The notes beneath the pieces are model-generated. The model was given only the letters and a program-made list of their open reading frames with translations. It did not search any database and had not been told where the DNA came from. DNA of 64,000 bases. It comes from Lachnospiraceae bacterium M18-1 (GTDB taxonomy: Bacteria > Bacillota > Clostridia > Lachnospirales > Lachnospiraceae). The DNA lies in the NCBI GenBank assembly GCA_000403295.2, contig KE159605.1, positions 775,239-839,238 of the forward strand, read 5' to 3'. A program made the translations under genes and the position numbers. Every line of letters starts with the position of its first letter. Position 1 is the first letter of the stretch. Below are positions 24,331 to 33,339 of this stretch, in pieces.

Positions 24331-25841
24331 CACAGTGTCCGTACCTTTCTGTCATAAATCCTGCTGTTTTTCACTTCATAATACCCCCACATTGCATTTG
24401 CCTGCGGGACAGCAATCCCTTCGTCCAGCTTCGCAACATCGGATTTTTTTACCAGATATCCCGTAATCCGGATCACATCGCTGTCAGAAGAATATGTAGA
24501 AAAATACCGCATCCCCTTAGAAAATCCTCCCTTTATCAAATCCAAAACCGCATCTGCATTTCTCTTTGCCGTAGTGTCGAAGGGAAAGATATCTCCGACC
24601 CCTGATGTGAAATATGGATGTACTTTTCCGCACTGTATCAGGTGTTCATATAAAGGCGGTTCTGAACCGATTGCGATCCTTGCTCCCGGACTGATGTCAT
24701 AATCGCTGTCTATGCCTACCTGGGCATGTATTGTAAAATGGTGGTCCGTACAGTCACAATATCTGCTTTCAAAGGAATTGACTGATTTTTTTATTGTCCC
24801 CAGGATGGTCACTGCCAATTCATCCGTATATTCACTGCTGCCATAGCGGTCCGGCCTCTTCTCTTTTTCCATCAATGTATTCACACATTCATTCATACCC
24901 ACGACACCGAGCATTGCCGTAAAATTCTCTAATTTTAAAAATCCTTCTTTTACAAGAAAATTTGATTTAAAGAAGTGGCTCTTTTCTACTAAAAATTCAA
25001 TCTTCTGTTCCATGTATCCGCATAATACTTCAACAGCACGAGGCACCAGTTCATTGATAAAGTGTTCACTGTCTTTCGCCCGTTCTGCCAGCCTGCTGAG
25101 GACAATACGTGATAAGGTAAAGGATCCGCCGGAAACCGGAAGCGCATTGTAACAGCTTGCAATCCCGTATGGTATCCGATACAGCCTTCCATATTCTTTG
25201 TCGTTGGCAAAACTTGGCTTTGCGCAGTTCAGAGCACAGATCACACATTTTTTTGCAAAATCATCCGGCGTAATATCCGGATCGTACAGCAAAGTAATTG
25301 ACGGAATCGCATTGTTTAGTTCTGTCTCAATTTCAACGATCATTTCGCCTGCCCTTGTCGCTTCAGGTCCAAGGTTCATATGGCAGTAGGAATCCGGTAT
25401 GGAGCGGTCCAGAAAAATCAGAAAGCTTCTGACCAGATCGTATGCATGTTCATCATCCATAAATGGTTCCAGTAATTTATCTACAGATCCAAGGTAGACC
25501 GGATAATGTGTAACAGAAGGAATATGGCGGTAAAACATTTCCAAGATCTGTATCGCTTCAAACAAACACTTTGGCGGCTCCAACCTTAAAAATTTACAGC
25601 CCTCTTGCATTAATTTCTCATAGTCCGGGAGCGTATATCTGGGCTGGAATGTCACATTTCCTTCCGTCATCGTACACAAGCAGCCCGCTTCAAAAAGCTC
25701 CCGAAATTCTCTGCTTGTTTCAAAAAACTCCACATAATTCAATGGAATAGCAGACAGGTTTATCAACGCCTGTTCATGTGTCAGGGCTTCATTTGTGATC
25801 ACAGATTCTACATCTGCTTTTATATCACTGATATTCAGCAT
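24330..25841 (-). CDS. yjjI: Glycyl radical enzyme, YjjI type (function unknown)
   Basis: 503 aa, shorter than pyruvate formate-lyase. Candidate radical glycine is Gly461 in VIRITGYLVKKSD; candidate active-site Cys is Cys230 in YGIASCYNALPVSGG. Other Cys near 199-206 (KKCVICALNCAKPS) may matter. The family (DUF3029) has no settled reaction. It is first in an operon with its activase, a nucleoside hydrolase and a nucleoside importer, which suggests a step in anaerobic nucleoside or ribose breakdown. GGAGGAAAGG precedes the ATG. An IS element begins 24 bp upstream of the start codon, so the native promoter is cut off. Confidence 0.87.
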   Translation of the reverse strand: MLNISDIKADVESVITNEALTHEQALINLSAIPLNYVEFFETSREFRELFEAGCLCTMTEGNVTFQPRYTLPDYEKLMQEGCKFLRLEPPKCLFEAIQILEMFYRHIPSVTHYPVYLGSVDKLLEPFMDDEHAYDLVRSFLIFLDRSIPDSYCHMNLGPEATRAGEMIVEIETELNNAIPSITLLYDPDITPDDFAKKCVICALNCAKPSFANDKEYGRLYRIPYGIASCYNALPVSGGSFTLSRIVLSRLAERAKDSEHFINELVPRAVEVLCGYMEQKIEFLVEKSHFFKSNFLVKEGFLKLENFTAMLGVVGMNECVNTLMEKEKRPDRYGSSEYTDELAVTILGTIKKSVNSFESRYCDCTDHHFTIHAQVGIDSDYDISPGARIAIGSEPPLYEHLIQCGKVHPYFTSGVGDIFPFDTTAKRNADAVLDLIKGGFSKGMRYFSTYSSDSDVIRITGYLVKKSDVAKLDEGIAVPQANAMWGYYEVKNSRIYDRKVRTL

Positions 25842-26001
25842 AACCTTTCCTCCAATCTAATAAATGAGCGGTCTCGGAAACTCTTTAAAGCCCATATTTC
25901 CGCTCTTTTTCTGTTTTTCTTTTTTATCTCTTCCTCCAAACCTCGGAGAAAATATTTTAATAAATTTCCAAAAAACTATTGACATATACTCCAAAATGTG
26001 C

Positions 26002-26100
26002 GGGCGCGTTTGGTGACCTTATGCGGCAGTCACCAAACGCGCCCCTTGTAGTTAAGAAAATATTCTGTGCCACACCCGCACAGCACTTAAAACTACAAGG
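26002..26100 (+). promoter_or_regulatory. Two hairpins in the transposase leader, the second covering the ribosome site
   Basis: GGGCGCGTTTGGTGAC (26002-26017) pairs perfectly with 26029-26044. CCTTGTAGTT (26044-26053) pairs with AACTACAAGG (26091-26100), whose last bases are the start of the Shine-Dalgarno AAGGAGG (26097-26103). A transcript entering from outside would fold and mask the ribosome site, a device known in other IS elements to limit transposase made by read-through. Confidence 0.55.
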
Positions 26101-26112
26101 AGGATACCCACT

Positions 26113-27582
26113 ATGATTAAATACTGGCAATCCATGCACGACTACCTGCACTTTTTCCACGAATCCAAAGTACATTTTGATTCTTCTGAAAGAACAAGGC
26201 TACATACAGAGCTTTGGAAACCCTGGCAGAAACTCCGCTGCTTCGATACCGACAGGGCAATGGAAGTTCTTCTGCCTTTTTATTCCGCCACCGGCAGGCC
26301 CGCCAAGAACCAGCCCCAGATCTTAAGGTCCTTCATCCTTTTCTTCTTCCTTTATTCCGAAGGACTCACACCTTCCTCTCTTACTTTATGGGTGGACAGG
26401 CTCAAACACGACCGCGTCCTTGCTGCCCTCATCGGTTGTACCACGGATTCCCTGCCCCCGCTCGGTTCCTATTTTGACTTCATGGACCGTCTCTGGGCTG
26501 CACCTGAATCTGACCGATACTCCCGTAATAAGCTCCTTCCGGCCTCCTGGAACAACAAAAAACCTGAAAAACCGAAAGGCAAAAAGCAGAAAGCGCAGGA
26601 AAGCAAGACCAAAATTACAGAACTCATTGCCAACCGCCTGATGGATGGCCGGGACATTCCTTTTCATTTTGAGCAGCGGCTCCAGCTTCTCTTTTACCAT
26701 GCCGCCGTTCTCCCTTCCATCGAATGCGGCCTGATCCCAAAGGAACACCTGACTGTTTCCGGCGATGGCACTGCCGTCCATACCCACTCCTGCCCTCGCG
26801 GACACCACAGGGAAGACGCGCCCGAAACTCTGCGCCACTTCCCTGACCCGGATGCTTCCTGGGGATGGGACAGCGACCTGGAAAAGTTTTACTTCGGCTA
26901 TACACTCTTCCAGCTCTCCTGTTATAACAGCGGACTGAAAGCGGACCTCCCTCTCCTCCTTCGCTTTACCAGCGCTAAGAGACATGATTCTGTCAGCTTT
27001 CTCGTTGCTTTCCATGAACTGGAAAAACATATGCCCGCTCTTCCCATCGAAAATATCTGCCTCGACTCCGCCATGGACAATTACCCGACTTACCGTCTCC
27101 TGAAAAGCAGGAACATCCGGGCGTTTATCGACCTGAACAATCAATGCGGGCGACCTAAGACGATTCCTGATACCATAACCATTGACAGGGACGGAACCCC
27201 CATCTGTCAGGAGAAGAAACGCATGGTCCCAAACGGCTATGACAAGTCCAGCGGCTACCTCATGTGGCGGTGCCCTTTCGGGAAAGACCATTGTACAAAA
27301 TGTAAAAACAGCTGTACTTCTTCTAAATACGGCAGGGTCATCAAGACCAGGCCTGAATGGGATATCCGCCTGTACACAGAGATCCCACGCGGGACAGAAA
27401 CTTATAAAAGGATTTATAACCAGCGGACGGCAACGGAGCGGATCAACAACAGGATCCTGAATGATTATGGCCTGCACCGCATGATGATCCATACAAAAAA
27501 GCATTACTCTTTCATGACCACTATGATTGGCATCTGCATCCATCTGGATGCCCGCTATAAACAGGCACAGGCTGAGGCCTGA
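26113..27582 (+). CDS. DDE transposase of the insertion sequence
   Basis: 489 aa. Candidate catalytic acids: Asp in SGDGTAVHTH, Asp in ICLDSAMDNYPTY, and Glu in YNQRTATERINNRI, which fits the Y-x2-R-x3-E signature of the IS4-type DDE_Tnp_1 fold. A basic stretch KKPEKPKGKKQKAQ sits before the catalytic core. A Cys-rich insert (CPFGKDHCTKCKNSC) may bind zinc. The frame is intact. I do not assign the IS family more closely; IS1634- or ISNCY-like groups are possible. Confidence 0.88.
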   Translation: MIKYWQSMHDYLHFFHESKVHFDSSERTRLHTELWKPWQKLRCFDTDRAMEVLLPFYSATGRPAKNQPQILRSFILFFFLYSEGLTPSSLTLWVDRLKHDRVLAALIGCTTDSLPPLGSYFDFMDRLWAAPESDRYSRNKLLPASWNNKKPEKPKGKKQKAQESKTKITELIANRLMDGRDIPFHFEQRLQLLFYHAAVLPSIECGLIPKEHLTVSGDGTAVHTHSCPRGHHREDAPETLRHFPDPDASWGWDSDLEKFYFGYTLFQLSCYNSGLKADLPLLLRFTSAKRHDSVSFLVAFHELEKHMPALPIENICLDSAMDNYPTYRLLKSRNIRAFIDLNNQCGRPKTIPDTITIDRDGTPICQEKKRMVPNGYDKSSGYLMWRCPFGKDHCTKCKNSCTSSKYGRVIKTRPEWDIRLYTEIPRGTETYKRIYNQRTATERINNRILNDYGLHRMMIHTKKHYSFMTTMIGICIHLDARYKQAQAEA

Positions 27583-27768
27583 CTTTTATCTGCTCTTTAT
27601 GCAAATGCTTTCAAACCTCCGTTTTTCGAAGGTTTAAAAACCATGCCCTTCTTTATCCAGCGTTTCATCCATCCGTCTTTCATTCCCCTCTATATCATTT
27701 CTAACACCTCTGCCTTTTTATTGCATCCCTATTTTTCTCAAATGCTTATTGGGTTTCCGAGACCCCTC

Positions 27769-27886
27769 TAAATGTGAATCTGAAGCCGCTTTTTTCAAGG
27801 TTGCTTCTTTTCTGAATCTATGATATCATTACAAACACTTTCAAAAAAATGTCATCTGTCACTTTTTTGGTAGAAAGGAACAAAAA
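27769..27886. other. Remainder of the former divergent promoter region
   Basis: From the right end of the IS to the regulator start there are 118 bp of AT-rich DNA. Before the insertion this was contiguous with the 24 bp upstream of yjjI, so it should hold the promoters of both the regulator and the glycyl radical operon. An imperfect palindrome near 27820-27850 (ATGATATCAT) could be a regulator site; I cannot prove it. Confidence 0.4.
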
Positions 27887-28588
27887 ATGTCTGTAAATTT
27901 CAGGAAAATTATTCAGTATATTACATCATCGGAGTATCGCTACCCATTAAATAACGAGTTTTTGGAACTATTACACAAGGAGGATTTAAAAATCGAATTT
28001 GCAGATAAAAATGAATTGCTTATTTCGAACGAAATGCCGTCAAACTATATTTTTCTTCTGCTGGACGGCTATTGCCGTACCGAAAAATACAGTGCTTCCG
28101 GTAAACTGCTGAAGTCCATTGCGGCCGGCCCCATACAGATTTACGGGCTTTTTGAAGCTGTACATCCTACACTGACGCAGCACACTGCAACCATACGGTG
28201 TATTACCTCCTGTGCCTATATCCGGATATTAAATAAGCGATATATTGATGAGCTTTTAGCAGATCCCGCATTCGGCTGGGGCAATATTCAATATCTTTCC
28301 TCTTTTATTAATCAGGTATTAACTGAAAATGACAGTTTACTTTTAAACAACACACGGGATAAGCTTTTACTCCAGCTCTATCAATACTGTCCGGGGACTC
28401 GTTTTCCAACGATACTAAAAGTAAAAAAAGAGGAGCTTGCACAAATTTTAAATATCAGTCTCCGAACGCTTTACCGTCAGTTAGATTTTCTTTATAGCGA
28501 AGGTCTGATTTCTTCCAGCCGCGGCAAAATTTTGATCACAGAAATACAATATTATAAAATACAGGATATTCTAAACGGACTGTTCTGA
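27887..28588 (+). CDS. Crp/Fnr-family transcription regulator
   Basis: 233 aa: cyclic-nucleotide-binding-like beta-roll (about residues 35-130, YIFLLLDGYCRTEKYSASGKL) and C-terminal winged helix (about 170-225, EELAQILNISLRTLYRQLDF). The N-terminal cysteines of oxygen-sensing FNR are absent, so an iron-sulfur cluster is unlikely. It is divergent from the yjjI operon and is its likely regulator, but an IS now lies between. GAAAGGAA precedes the ATG. Confidence 0.88.
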   Translation: MSVNFRKIIQYITSSEYRYPLNNEFLELLHKEDLKIEFADKNELLISNEMPSNYIFLLLDGYCRTEKYSASGKLLKSIAAGPIQIYGLFEAVHPTLTQHTATIRCITSCAYIRILNKRYIDELLADPAFGWGNIQYLSSFINQVLTENDSLLLNNTRDKLLLQLYQYCPGTRFPTILKVKKEELAQILNISLRTLYRQLDFLYSEGLISSSRGKILITEIQYYKIQDILNGLF

Positions 28589-28635
28589 CATACAGAAAAC
28601 CTGCCACTGGCATCTTTTCTGCATACGATGGTATC

Positions 28636-28680
28636 AAAAAGCCGGATGAAACGTATCAACCTGTTCATCCGGCTTTTCTG
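28636..28680. terminator. Terminator after the Crp/Fnr regulator
   Basis: AAAAGCCGGATGAA (28637-28650) pairs with TTCATCCGGCTTTT (28664-28677). A- and T-runs on both sides let it also serve the converging nif3-containing operon. Confidence 0.85.
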
Positions 28681-28741
28681 AATTTATTATTAGTTACAAT
28701 TCTTTGAAGAAAACACGATATCATCTCTGCGAAAGCAGTTT

Positions 28742-29524
28742 TTAAAACAGCTTTACAGCCTCAGACCTTTGCGCGGTTCTGAGCTCTGTTCCGTCCAGCC
28801 GTTTTTCCAGAAACTGCTTCATATCTTCTATAAAAATATATTCCGTTCCATAGTGTCCTGCGTCGATCACCGCAAGCCCCTGCTCCCACGCATCCAGTCC
28901 GTCATGATGGCCGATATCTCCTGTCACAAGCACATCTGCTCCTTTTGCAATTGCGAAAGCAACCGCGCTTTTTCCGGAACCTGGTGATACGGCAAGGCGC
29001 CGCACTTCCCTGTCCGAATCCCCCCACACCTTCACAAAATGCAGCTCCAGGCGTTCCTTCACATAAGCGCAGCATTCCTGCAGGGTCATCGTTTTTTCCA
29101 GGCTGCCGATCCGTCCAATCCCTTCCTCTCTTCCTGCAATCTCTGCGGTCACATCCAGGACCTGCGCATCGCGCAGTCCAAGGATTCGTTCGGAAAGTCC
29201 GGCCATTCCCAGAACATCATAATTGGTGTGCATGGCATAATAGGAAATGTCACTTTGGATCAGTTCCAGAATCCTCCGGCTCACAAAGTTCTCATCGGTC
29301 ACAGATTTTAACGGGCTGAATATAAGCGGATGGTGGGTGATCAGCATATCCGCATTCCAATCCTTTGCCGCCCGGATCACCTCCTCCGTGGCGTCCAGCG
29401 CCAGGTAAATCCGCGCCACCTCCTTATCAGACCTTCCGGCCTGCAGACCCACATTGTCAAAACTCAGCGCCGCTTCTTTGGGATACACTTCCTCGATGAT
29501 CTCCATAATCTCTTTACATTGCAT
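28742..29524 (-). CDS. Nif3-like dinuclear metal-centre protein
   Basis: 260-aa member of the NIF3/DUF34 (GTP cyclohydrolase I type 2-like) family, which forms a hexamer with two metal ions per subunit. Conserved residues are visible: SFDNVGLQAG, LLITHHPLIF (metal-binding His pair), and GDIGHHDGLDAWEQG (C-terminal metal ligands). The biochemical role is not settled. I start at ATG 29524, which overlaps the end of trmK by 11 bp; a longer in-frame start would lie deep inside trmK. It is last in the dgt-dnaG-rpoD-trmK-nif3 cluster. Confidence 0.92.
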   Translation of the reverse strand: MQCKEIMEIIEEVYPKEAALSFDNVGLQAGRSDKEVARIYLALDATEEVIRAAKDWNADMLITHHPLIFSPLKSVTDENFVSRRILELIQSDISYYAMHTNYDVLGMAGLSERILGLRDAQVLDVTAEIAGREEGIGRIGSLEKTMTLQECCAYVKERLELHFVKVWGDSDREVRRLAVSPGSGKSAVAFAIAKGADVLVTGDIGHHDGLDAWEQGLAVIDAGHYGTEYIFIEDMKQFLEKRLDGTELRTAQRSEAVKLF

Positions 29525-30266
29525 AGTAATCCAACCCTTTCCGGATATACTCCAGTTCTTCTTCCAGTTCCATTTTTCGGTTTCGGATCCGCTCACCGGA
29601 CTGCGTCTGAAGCCCTGCCAGAATCCGCCGCCGGATTGTTTCCTCACGCTTCAGATATTCCTGAAGGACAGGATGCTTCATTTCCAGAAGAAGCTTCCCA
29701 TACCGGACTTCCGTTTCATTCCATGCCCCTGTTCCTTCCGGTCTCCGGCTTTTCTTCTCTTCTTCCGTCCGCCCGCCGCATCTGAAGTCTTGCGGCGGCG
29801 CAACCTTCATCATCGGATAATACTTTCCGTCGTCCTTCACCATATCTTCCTGAATAAACAAAAAACCTTCCTCTAAAAGAAAGGCTCTGACTTTTGCAAT
29901 CTCGGACTGAGGCTGGAGTACCAGTTCCTTTAAAGAGAACACGGTCTCCGGATATGCTTGCAGAATACGGACCATCAGCGGCCCGCCCATCCCCGCGATC
30001 ACGGCAGTATCCGCTTCTGAAGGCTCCAGCTTCTCAAAACCGTCCGATAAGCAAAGCCGGATCTTTCCCTCCATACCGTTCTCTTTCACATGCTCCCCGG
30101 CCTTTTTCAGCGGCCCCTCATTCACATCCATTGCAATAGCTGACCGGGCCGTCCCTTCCCGCAAAAGGTAAATCGGGATATAGGCATGATCCGTACCTAT
30201 ATCCGCGACCCGATTCCCGGCAGTCACAAGGGACGCGACTGCCTGCAGTCTGTCTGATAATTCCAT
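29514..30266 (-). CDS. trmK: tRNA (adenine22-N1)-methyltransferase
   Basis: 250-aa SAM-dependent methyltransferase that makes m1A22 in tRNA. The SAM motif is VADIGTDHAYIPIYL near the N-terminus, and ADTAVIAGMGGPLMVRIL is the characteristic second motif. The C-terminal half contains the helical coiled region of this family. It lies 26 bp after rpoD and overlaps nif3, an order conserved in many Bacillota. Confidence 0.94.
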   Translation of the reverse strand: MELSDRLQAVASLVTAGNRVADIGTDHAYIPIYLLREGTARSAIAMDVNEGPLKKAGEHVKENGMEGKIRLCLSDGFEKLEPSEADTAVIAGMGGPLMVRILQAYPETVFSLKELVLQPQSEIAKVRAFLLEEGFLFIQEDMVKDDGKYYPMMKVAPPQDFRCGGRTEEEKKSRRPEGTGAWNETEVRYGKLLLEMKHPVLQEYLKREETIRRRILAGLQTQSGERIRNRKMELEEELEYIRKGLDYYAM

Positions 30267-30292
30267 CTGTCCATCCTCTATCGTCCGCCTTT

Positions 30293-31408
30293 TTAATCCA
30301 GGTAATCCCTCAGTTTCCTGCTTCTGCTGGGGTGACGCAGCTTTCTAAGCGCTTTTGCCTCGATCTGACGGATGCGCTCTCTGGTAACGTCAAATTCCTT
30401 GCCCACTTCTTCCAGCGTCCTCGCCCGTCCGTCGTTCATACCAAATCTGAGGCGAAGCACCTTCTGTTCCCTCTCTGTCAGCGTATCCAGCACCTCGTCT
30501 AACTGTTCCTTGAGCAGGGTCTGAGCCGCTGCCTCCGCCGGAACCGGTACATTATCATCCTGAATAAAGTCTCCAAGATGGCTGTCTTCCTCTTCTCCGA
30601 TGGGAGTCTCCAGAGAAACCGGCTCCTGGGAAATCTTCAATATCTCTCTGACACGTTCTACCGGCATGTCCAATTCCTTTGCAATCTCTTCCGGGCTGGG
30701 TTCCCGCCCCAGTTCCTGCAGGAGCTGTCTTGACACACGGATAAGCTTATTGATCGTCTCCACCATATGGACCGGAATCCGGATCGTCCTCGCCTGGTCT
30801 GCGATGGCCCTGGTAATTGCCTGACGGATCCACCATGTTGCATAGGTGCTGAACTTATATCCTTTATGGTAATCAAACTTCTCCACAGCCTTAATGAGTC
30901 CCAGATTGCCCTCCTGGATCAGATCCAAAAAAAGCATTCCGCGGCCCACATACCTCTTGGCAATACTGACCACCAGACGCAGATTCGCCTCCGCCAGCTC
31001 CTTCTTGGCGTCCTCATCCCCATCTTCCATCCGCTGGGCCAGCTCGATTTCACGCTCGGCGCTCAAAAGAGGAACTTTTCCGATTTCCTTCAGATACATG
31101 CGCACAGGATCTTCGATGCTGACTCCATCCGGAACCGAGAGATCAATGTTCTCAACATCCACGTCCTCTTCCTCGGACAGAATCACATCCATGTCAATGT
31201 CCACATCATCGTCACTGCCACTGATCCGGAGCACGTCAATGTTATTGGATTCCAGATATTCAAATACCTTGTCCATCTGTTCCGCATTGAGTTCCATGTC
31301 ACGGAAAAAGTCGTTGATCTCCTGGATCTCCAGGATACTCTTCTTTTTCTTGCCGAGAGCAACCAGTTCTCTTAAACGCTCCAAAAATTTCTGTGTGTTC
31401 TCTTCCAT
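30293..31408 (-). CDS. rpoD: Primary RNA polymerase sigma factor (SigA/RpoD)
   Basis: 371 aa, the length of Gram-positive SigA. Region 1.1 (residues 1-75), acidic linker, region 1.2 ([16 protein letters not shown]), region 2 ([27 protein letters not shown] and [16 protein letters not shown], which reads the -10 box), region 3, and region 4 ([24 protein letters not shown], which reads the -35 box). It lies between dnaG and trmK, the classic macromolecular synthesis operon. Confidence 0.98.
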   Translation of the reverse strand: MEENTQKFLERLRELVALGKKKKSILEIQEINDFFRDMELNAEQMDKVFEYLESNNIDVLRISGSDDDVDIDMDVILSEEEDVDVENIDLSVPDGVSIEDPVRMYLKEIGKVPLLSAEREIELAQRMEDGDEDAKKELAEANLRLVVSIAKRYVGRGMLFLDLIQEGNLGLIKAVEKFDYHKGYKFSTYATWWIRQAITRAIADQARTIRIPVHMVETINKLIRVSRQLLQELGREPSPEEIAKELDMPVERVREILKISQEPVSLETPIGEEEDSHLGDFIQDDNVPVPAEAAAQTLLKEQLDEVLDTLTEREQKVLRLRFGMNDGRARTLEEVGKEFDVTRERIRQIEAKALRKLRHPSRSRKLRDYLD

Positions 31409-31463
31409 GTGTCCTTCCTTCCTCTGCCTGCACAGCGCCAGGCTATCTTGTTATATTTTATCC

Positions 31464-33239
31464 TTATTCTAAAGAAATATGCAGTTTCTCCAATTCCCCG
31501 AGCCGTCTTTTTTCTTCCATGAGGTGCTGCAGGCCCGCCATATCCGTCGGTTCCAGATTCTTCATCCGGACGTCGATGCTGTTGGACTTCACCCGCAGGA
31601 GAGAATCCTTGATGGCACGCACCTTTTCCTCCGGTGTGGTCAGCCTGCCGATCCGGGTATTGAACAGTGCGGCCGCCTCCCTGTGCTCTTCCTCTTCCGT
31701 AAAATGGTTGATGATCTTTGCCGGGTTTAAACTGCCTGCCCTGTACTGCTCATACAAAAGCTCTGCCACCGTGCGGTACTGAGGCTGAGTAAAATCCCCC
31801 GGGCTGATAAGGCTGCTGATGATACCGAACAAACGCGGATCATCGATCATCCATGTGAGAAGTACCTTCTGGGCCGTAAGGCTGCCATCCTCCTTCTTAA
31901 GGGGTTTCCCCGACGCAGCTTTGGGACGTTCCACCGGCTTTGCCATGCCTTCCCTGACCGCAGTTTTGGACACCAGCTTTTTCAGGCTCTCCTCGCTGAT
32001 CCGGTAGGCCTTTGCAACCGCTTCTATGTAGTTATTCCGTTCCAGCTCATCCTGGAAACTGATCAGCCGTCTTGCCGCCTCCTGGAAGAATGCAGTCTTC
32101 CCTTCCGGGGAGTCCATATGGTGTTCCCGCTCCAGGATCTCCAGGCTGAACATAAACCCATTCTTAGCCCCCTCAATCCTCTGCTCAAATTCTTCCGCCC
32201 CCAGATTCTTGATAAATTCATCCGGATCTTTATAGGGATCCATCCGGATGACCTTTGCGGAGATCCCTGCTTCTCTCAGGATCGGAATCCCGCGGAGCGC
32301 TGCCTTTGTCCCCGCTTCATCACTGTCGTAGGTCAGGTAGACCTCCTGCACATAGCGACGAATCAGGGATGCATGTCCGGCAGTCAGAGCGGTCCCCAGG
32401 GAAGCCACCGCATTGGTAAAGCCGGCCTGGTGCATCGCGATCACGTCCATGTAGCCCTCGCAGAGCAGGAAATATGGTTTTCTCGAAGACCTGGCACGGT
32501 TCAGCCCGTACAGGTTCCGGCTCTTGTCAAAAATGGGCGTCTCCGGGGAATTTAGATACTTTGGCTTCGCATCCCCCATCACACGGCCTCCGAATCCGAT
32601 CACCCGGCTGTTCACATCCATGATTGGAAACATGACCCGGTTCCAGAACTTATCGTAGACCCCATGCTTTTCATCCACACTTACCAGCCCCGCCTGGCGG
32701 ATCATATCCTCCTGGTATCCCTTAGACCGGAGATAACGGTACAGGTCGTCGCTGTACTTATTGGAATACCCCAGCCCGAACGCCCGGATGGTCTCATCCG
32801 ACAGCCTGCGCTCCCTCAGATATGTATAGCCGGCCTTTCCCTGTTCTGACTTCAGCTGTACGTAAAAATACTGGGCCGCCGCTTTATTGATCTCCAGCAA
32901 AACGGCTTTTAAACCGGCCCGCTCCCTGGCCTCTTTCGAATACTCCGATTTCGGAAGCTCCACACCGGAGCGCTCCGCCAAAAACTGGACAGCTTCGATA
33001 AATGTATAATTCTCATATTCCATCAGAAATGTAAATACATTGCCCCCGGCGCCGCAGCCGAAACAATAATACATCTGCTTCTGCCTGCTGACAGAAAAGG
33101 ACGGGGACTTTTCATTGTGGAACGGACAGAGTCCAAAATAAGAACTGCCTTTTTTCTGCAGCTTCACATATCCGGAAATCACATCCACAATGTCATTTTT
33201 CATTCGTACTTCTTCGATCAAATCCTCCGAATAATACAT
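31464..33239 (-). CDS. dnaG: DNA primase
   Basis: 591 aa. Synthesises RNA primers at the replication fork. CHC2-type zinc site Cys38, His41, Cys59, Cys62 (CPFHNEKS ... YYCFGCGAGG); TOPRIM domain with EGYMDVIAMHQAG and LTYDSDEAGTKAA as metal-binding acids; C-terminal helicase-binding region from about residue 430. Full length. It is followed by rpoD after 55 bp. Confidence 0.97.
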   Translation of the reverse strand: MYYSEDLIEEVRMKNDIVDVISGYVKLQKKGSSYFGLCPFHNEKSPSFSVSRQKQMYYCFGCGAGGNVFTFLMEYENYTFIEAVQFLAERSGVELPKSEYSKEARERAGLKAVLLEINKAAAQYFYVQLKSEQGKAGYTYLRERRLSDETIRAFGLGYSNKYSDDLYRYLRSKGYQEDMIRQAGLVSVDEKHGVYDKFWNRVMFPIMDVNSRVIGFGGRVMGDAKPKYLNSPETPIFDKSRNLYGLNRARSSRKPYFLLCEGYMDVIAMHQAGFTNAVASLGTALTAGHASLIRRYVQEVYLTYDSDEAGTKAALRGIPILREAGISAKVIRMDPYKDPDEFIKNLGAEEFEQRIEGAKNGFMFSLEILEREHHMDSPEGKTAFFQEAARRLISFQDELERNNYIEAVAKAYRISEESLKKLVSKTAVREGMAKPVERPKAASGKPLKKEDGSLTAQKVLLTWMIDDPRLFGIISSLISPGDFTQPQYRTVAELLYEQYRAGSLNPAKIINHFTEEEEHREAAALFNTRIGRLTTPEEKVRAIKDSLLRVKSNSIDVRMKNLEPTDMAGLQHLMEEKRRLGELEKLHISLE

Positions 33240-33339
33240 CCTGACCTCCCCAAAAATTCCCTATATGTTATATATTCGACAAAACTTATATATTTCCTTC
33301 CTGTAATTTAGAAAAACATGCCTTATCTGATGAAAACTC

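Larger units (their letters stand above)
25866..27768 (+). mobile_element. Complete insertion sequence, 1.9 kb, IS4-superfamily-like
   Basis: The 18-bp ends GAGCGGTCTCGGAAACTC (25866-25883) and, inverted, GAGGGGTCTCGGAAACCC (27751-27768) match at 16 positions. The direct repeat TAAAT flanks both sides exactly (25861-25865, 27769-27773), a 5-bp target duplication. One transposase gene fills the centre. The intact ends, intact gene and perfect duplication suggest a recent insertion. It sits between the yjjI operon and its divergent regulator. Confidence 0.9.

Noticed and set aside
26386..27543. A 385-codon minus-strand frame inside the IS
   Set aside because: Antisense to the transposase with its DDE residues; no ribosome site. 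Not counted as a second IS gene.
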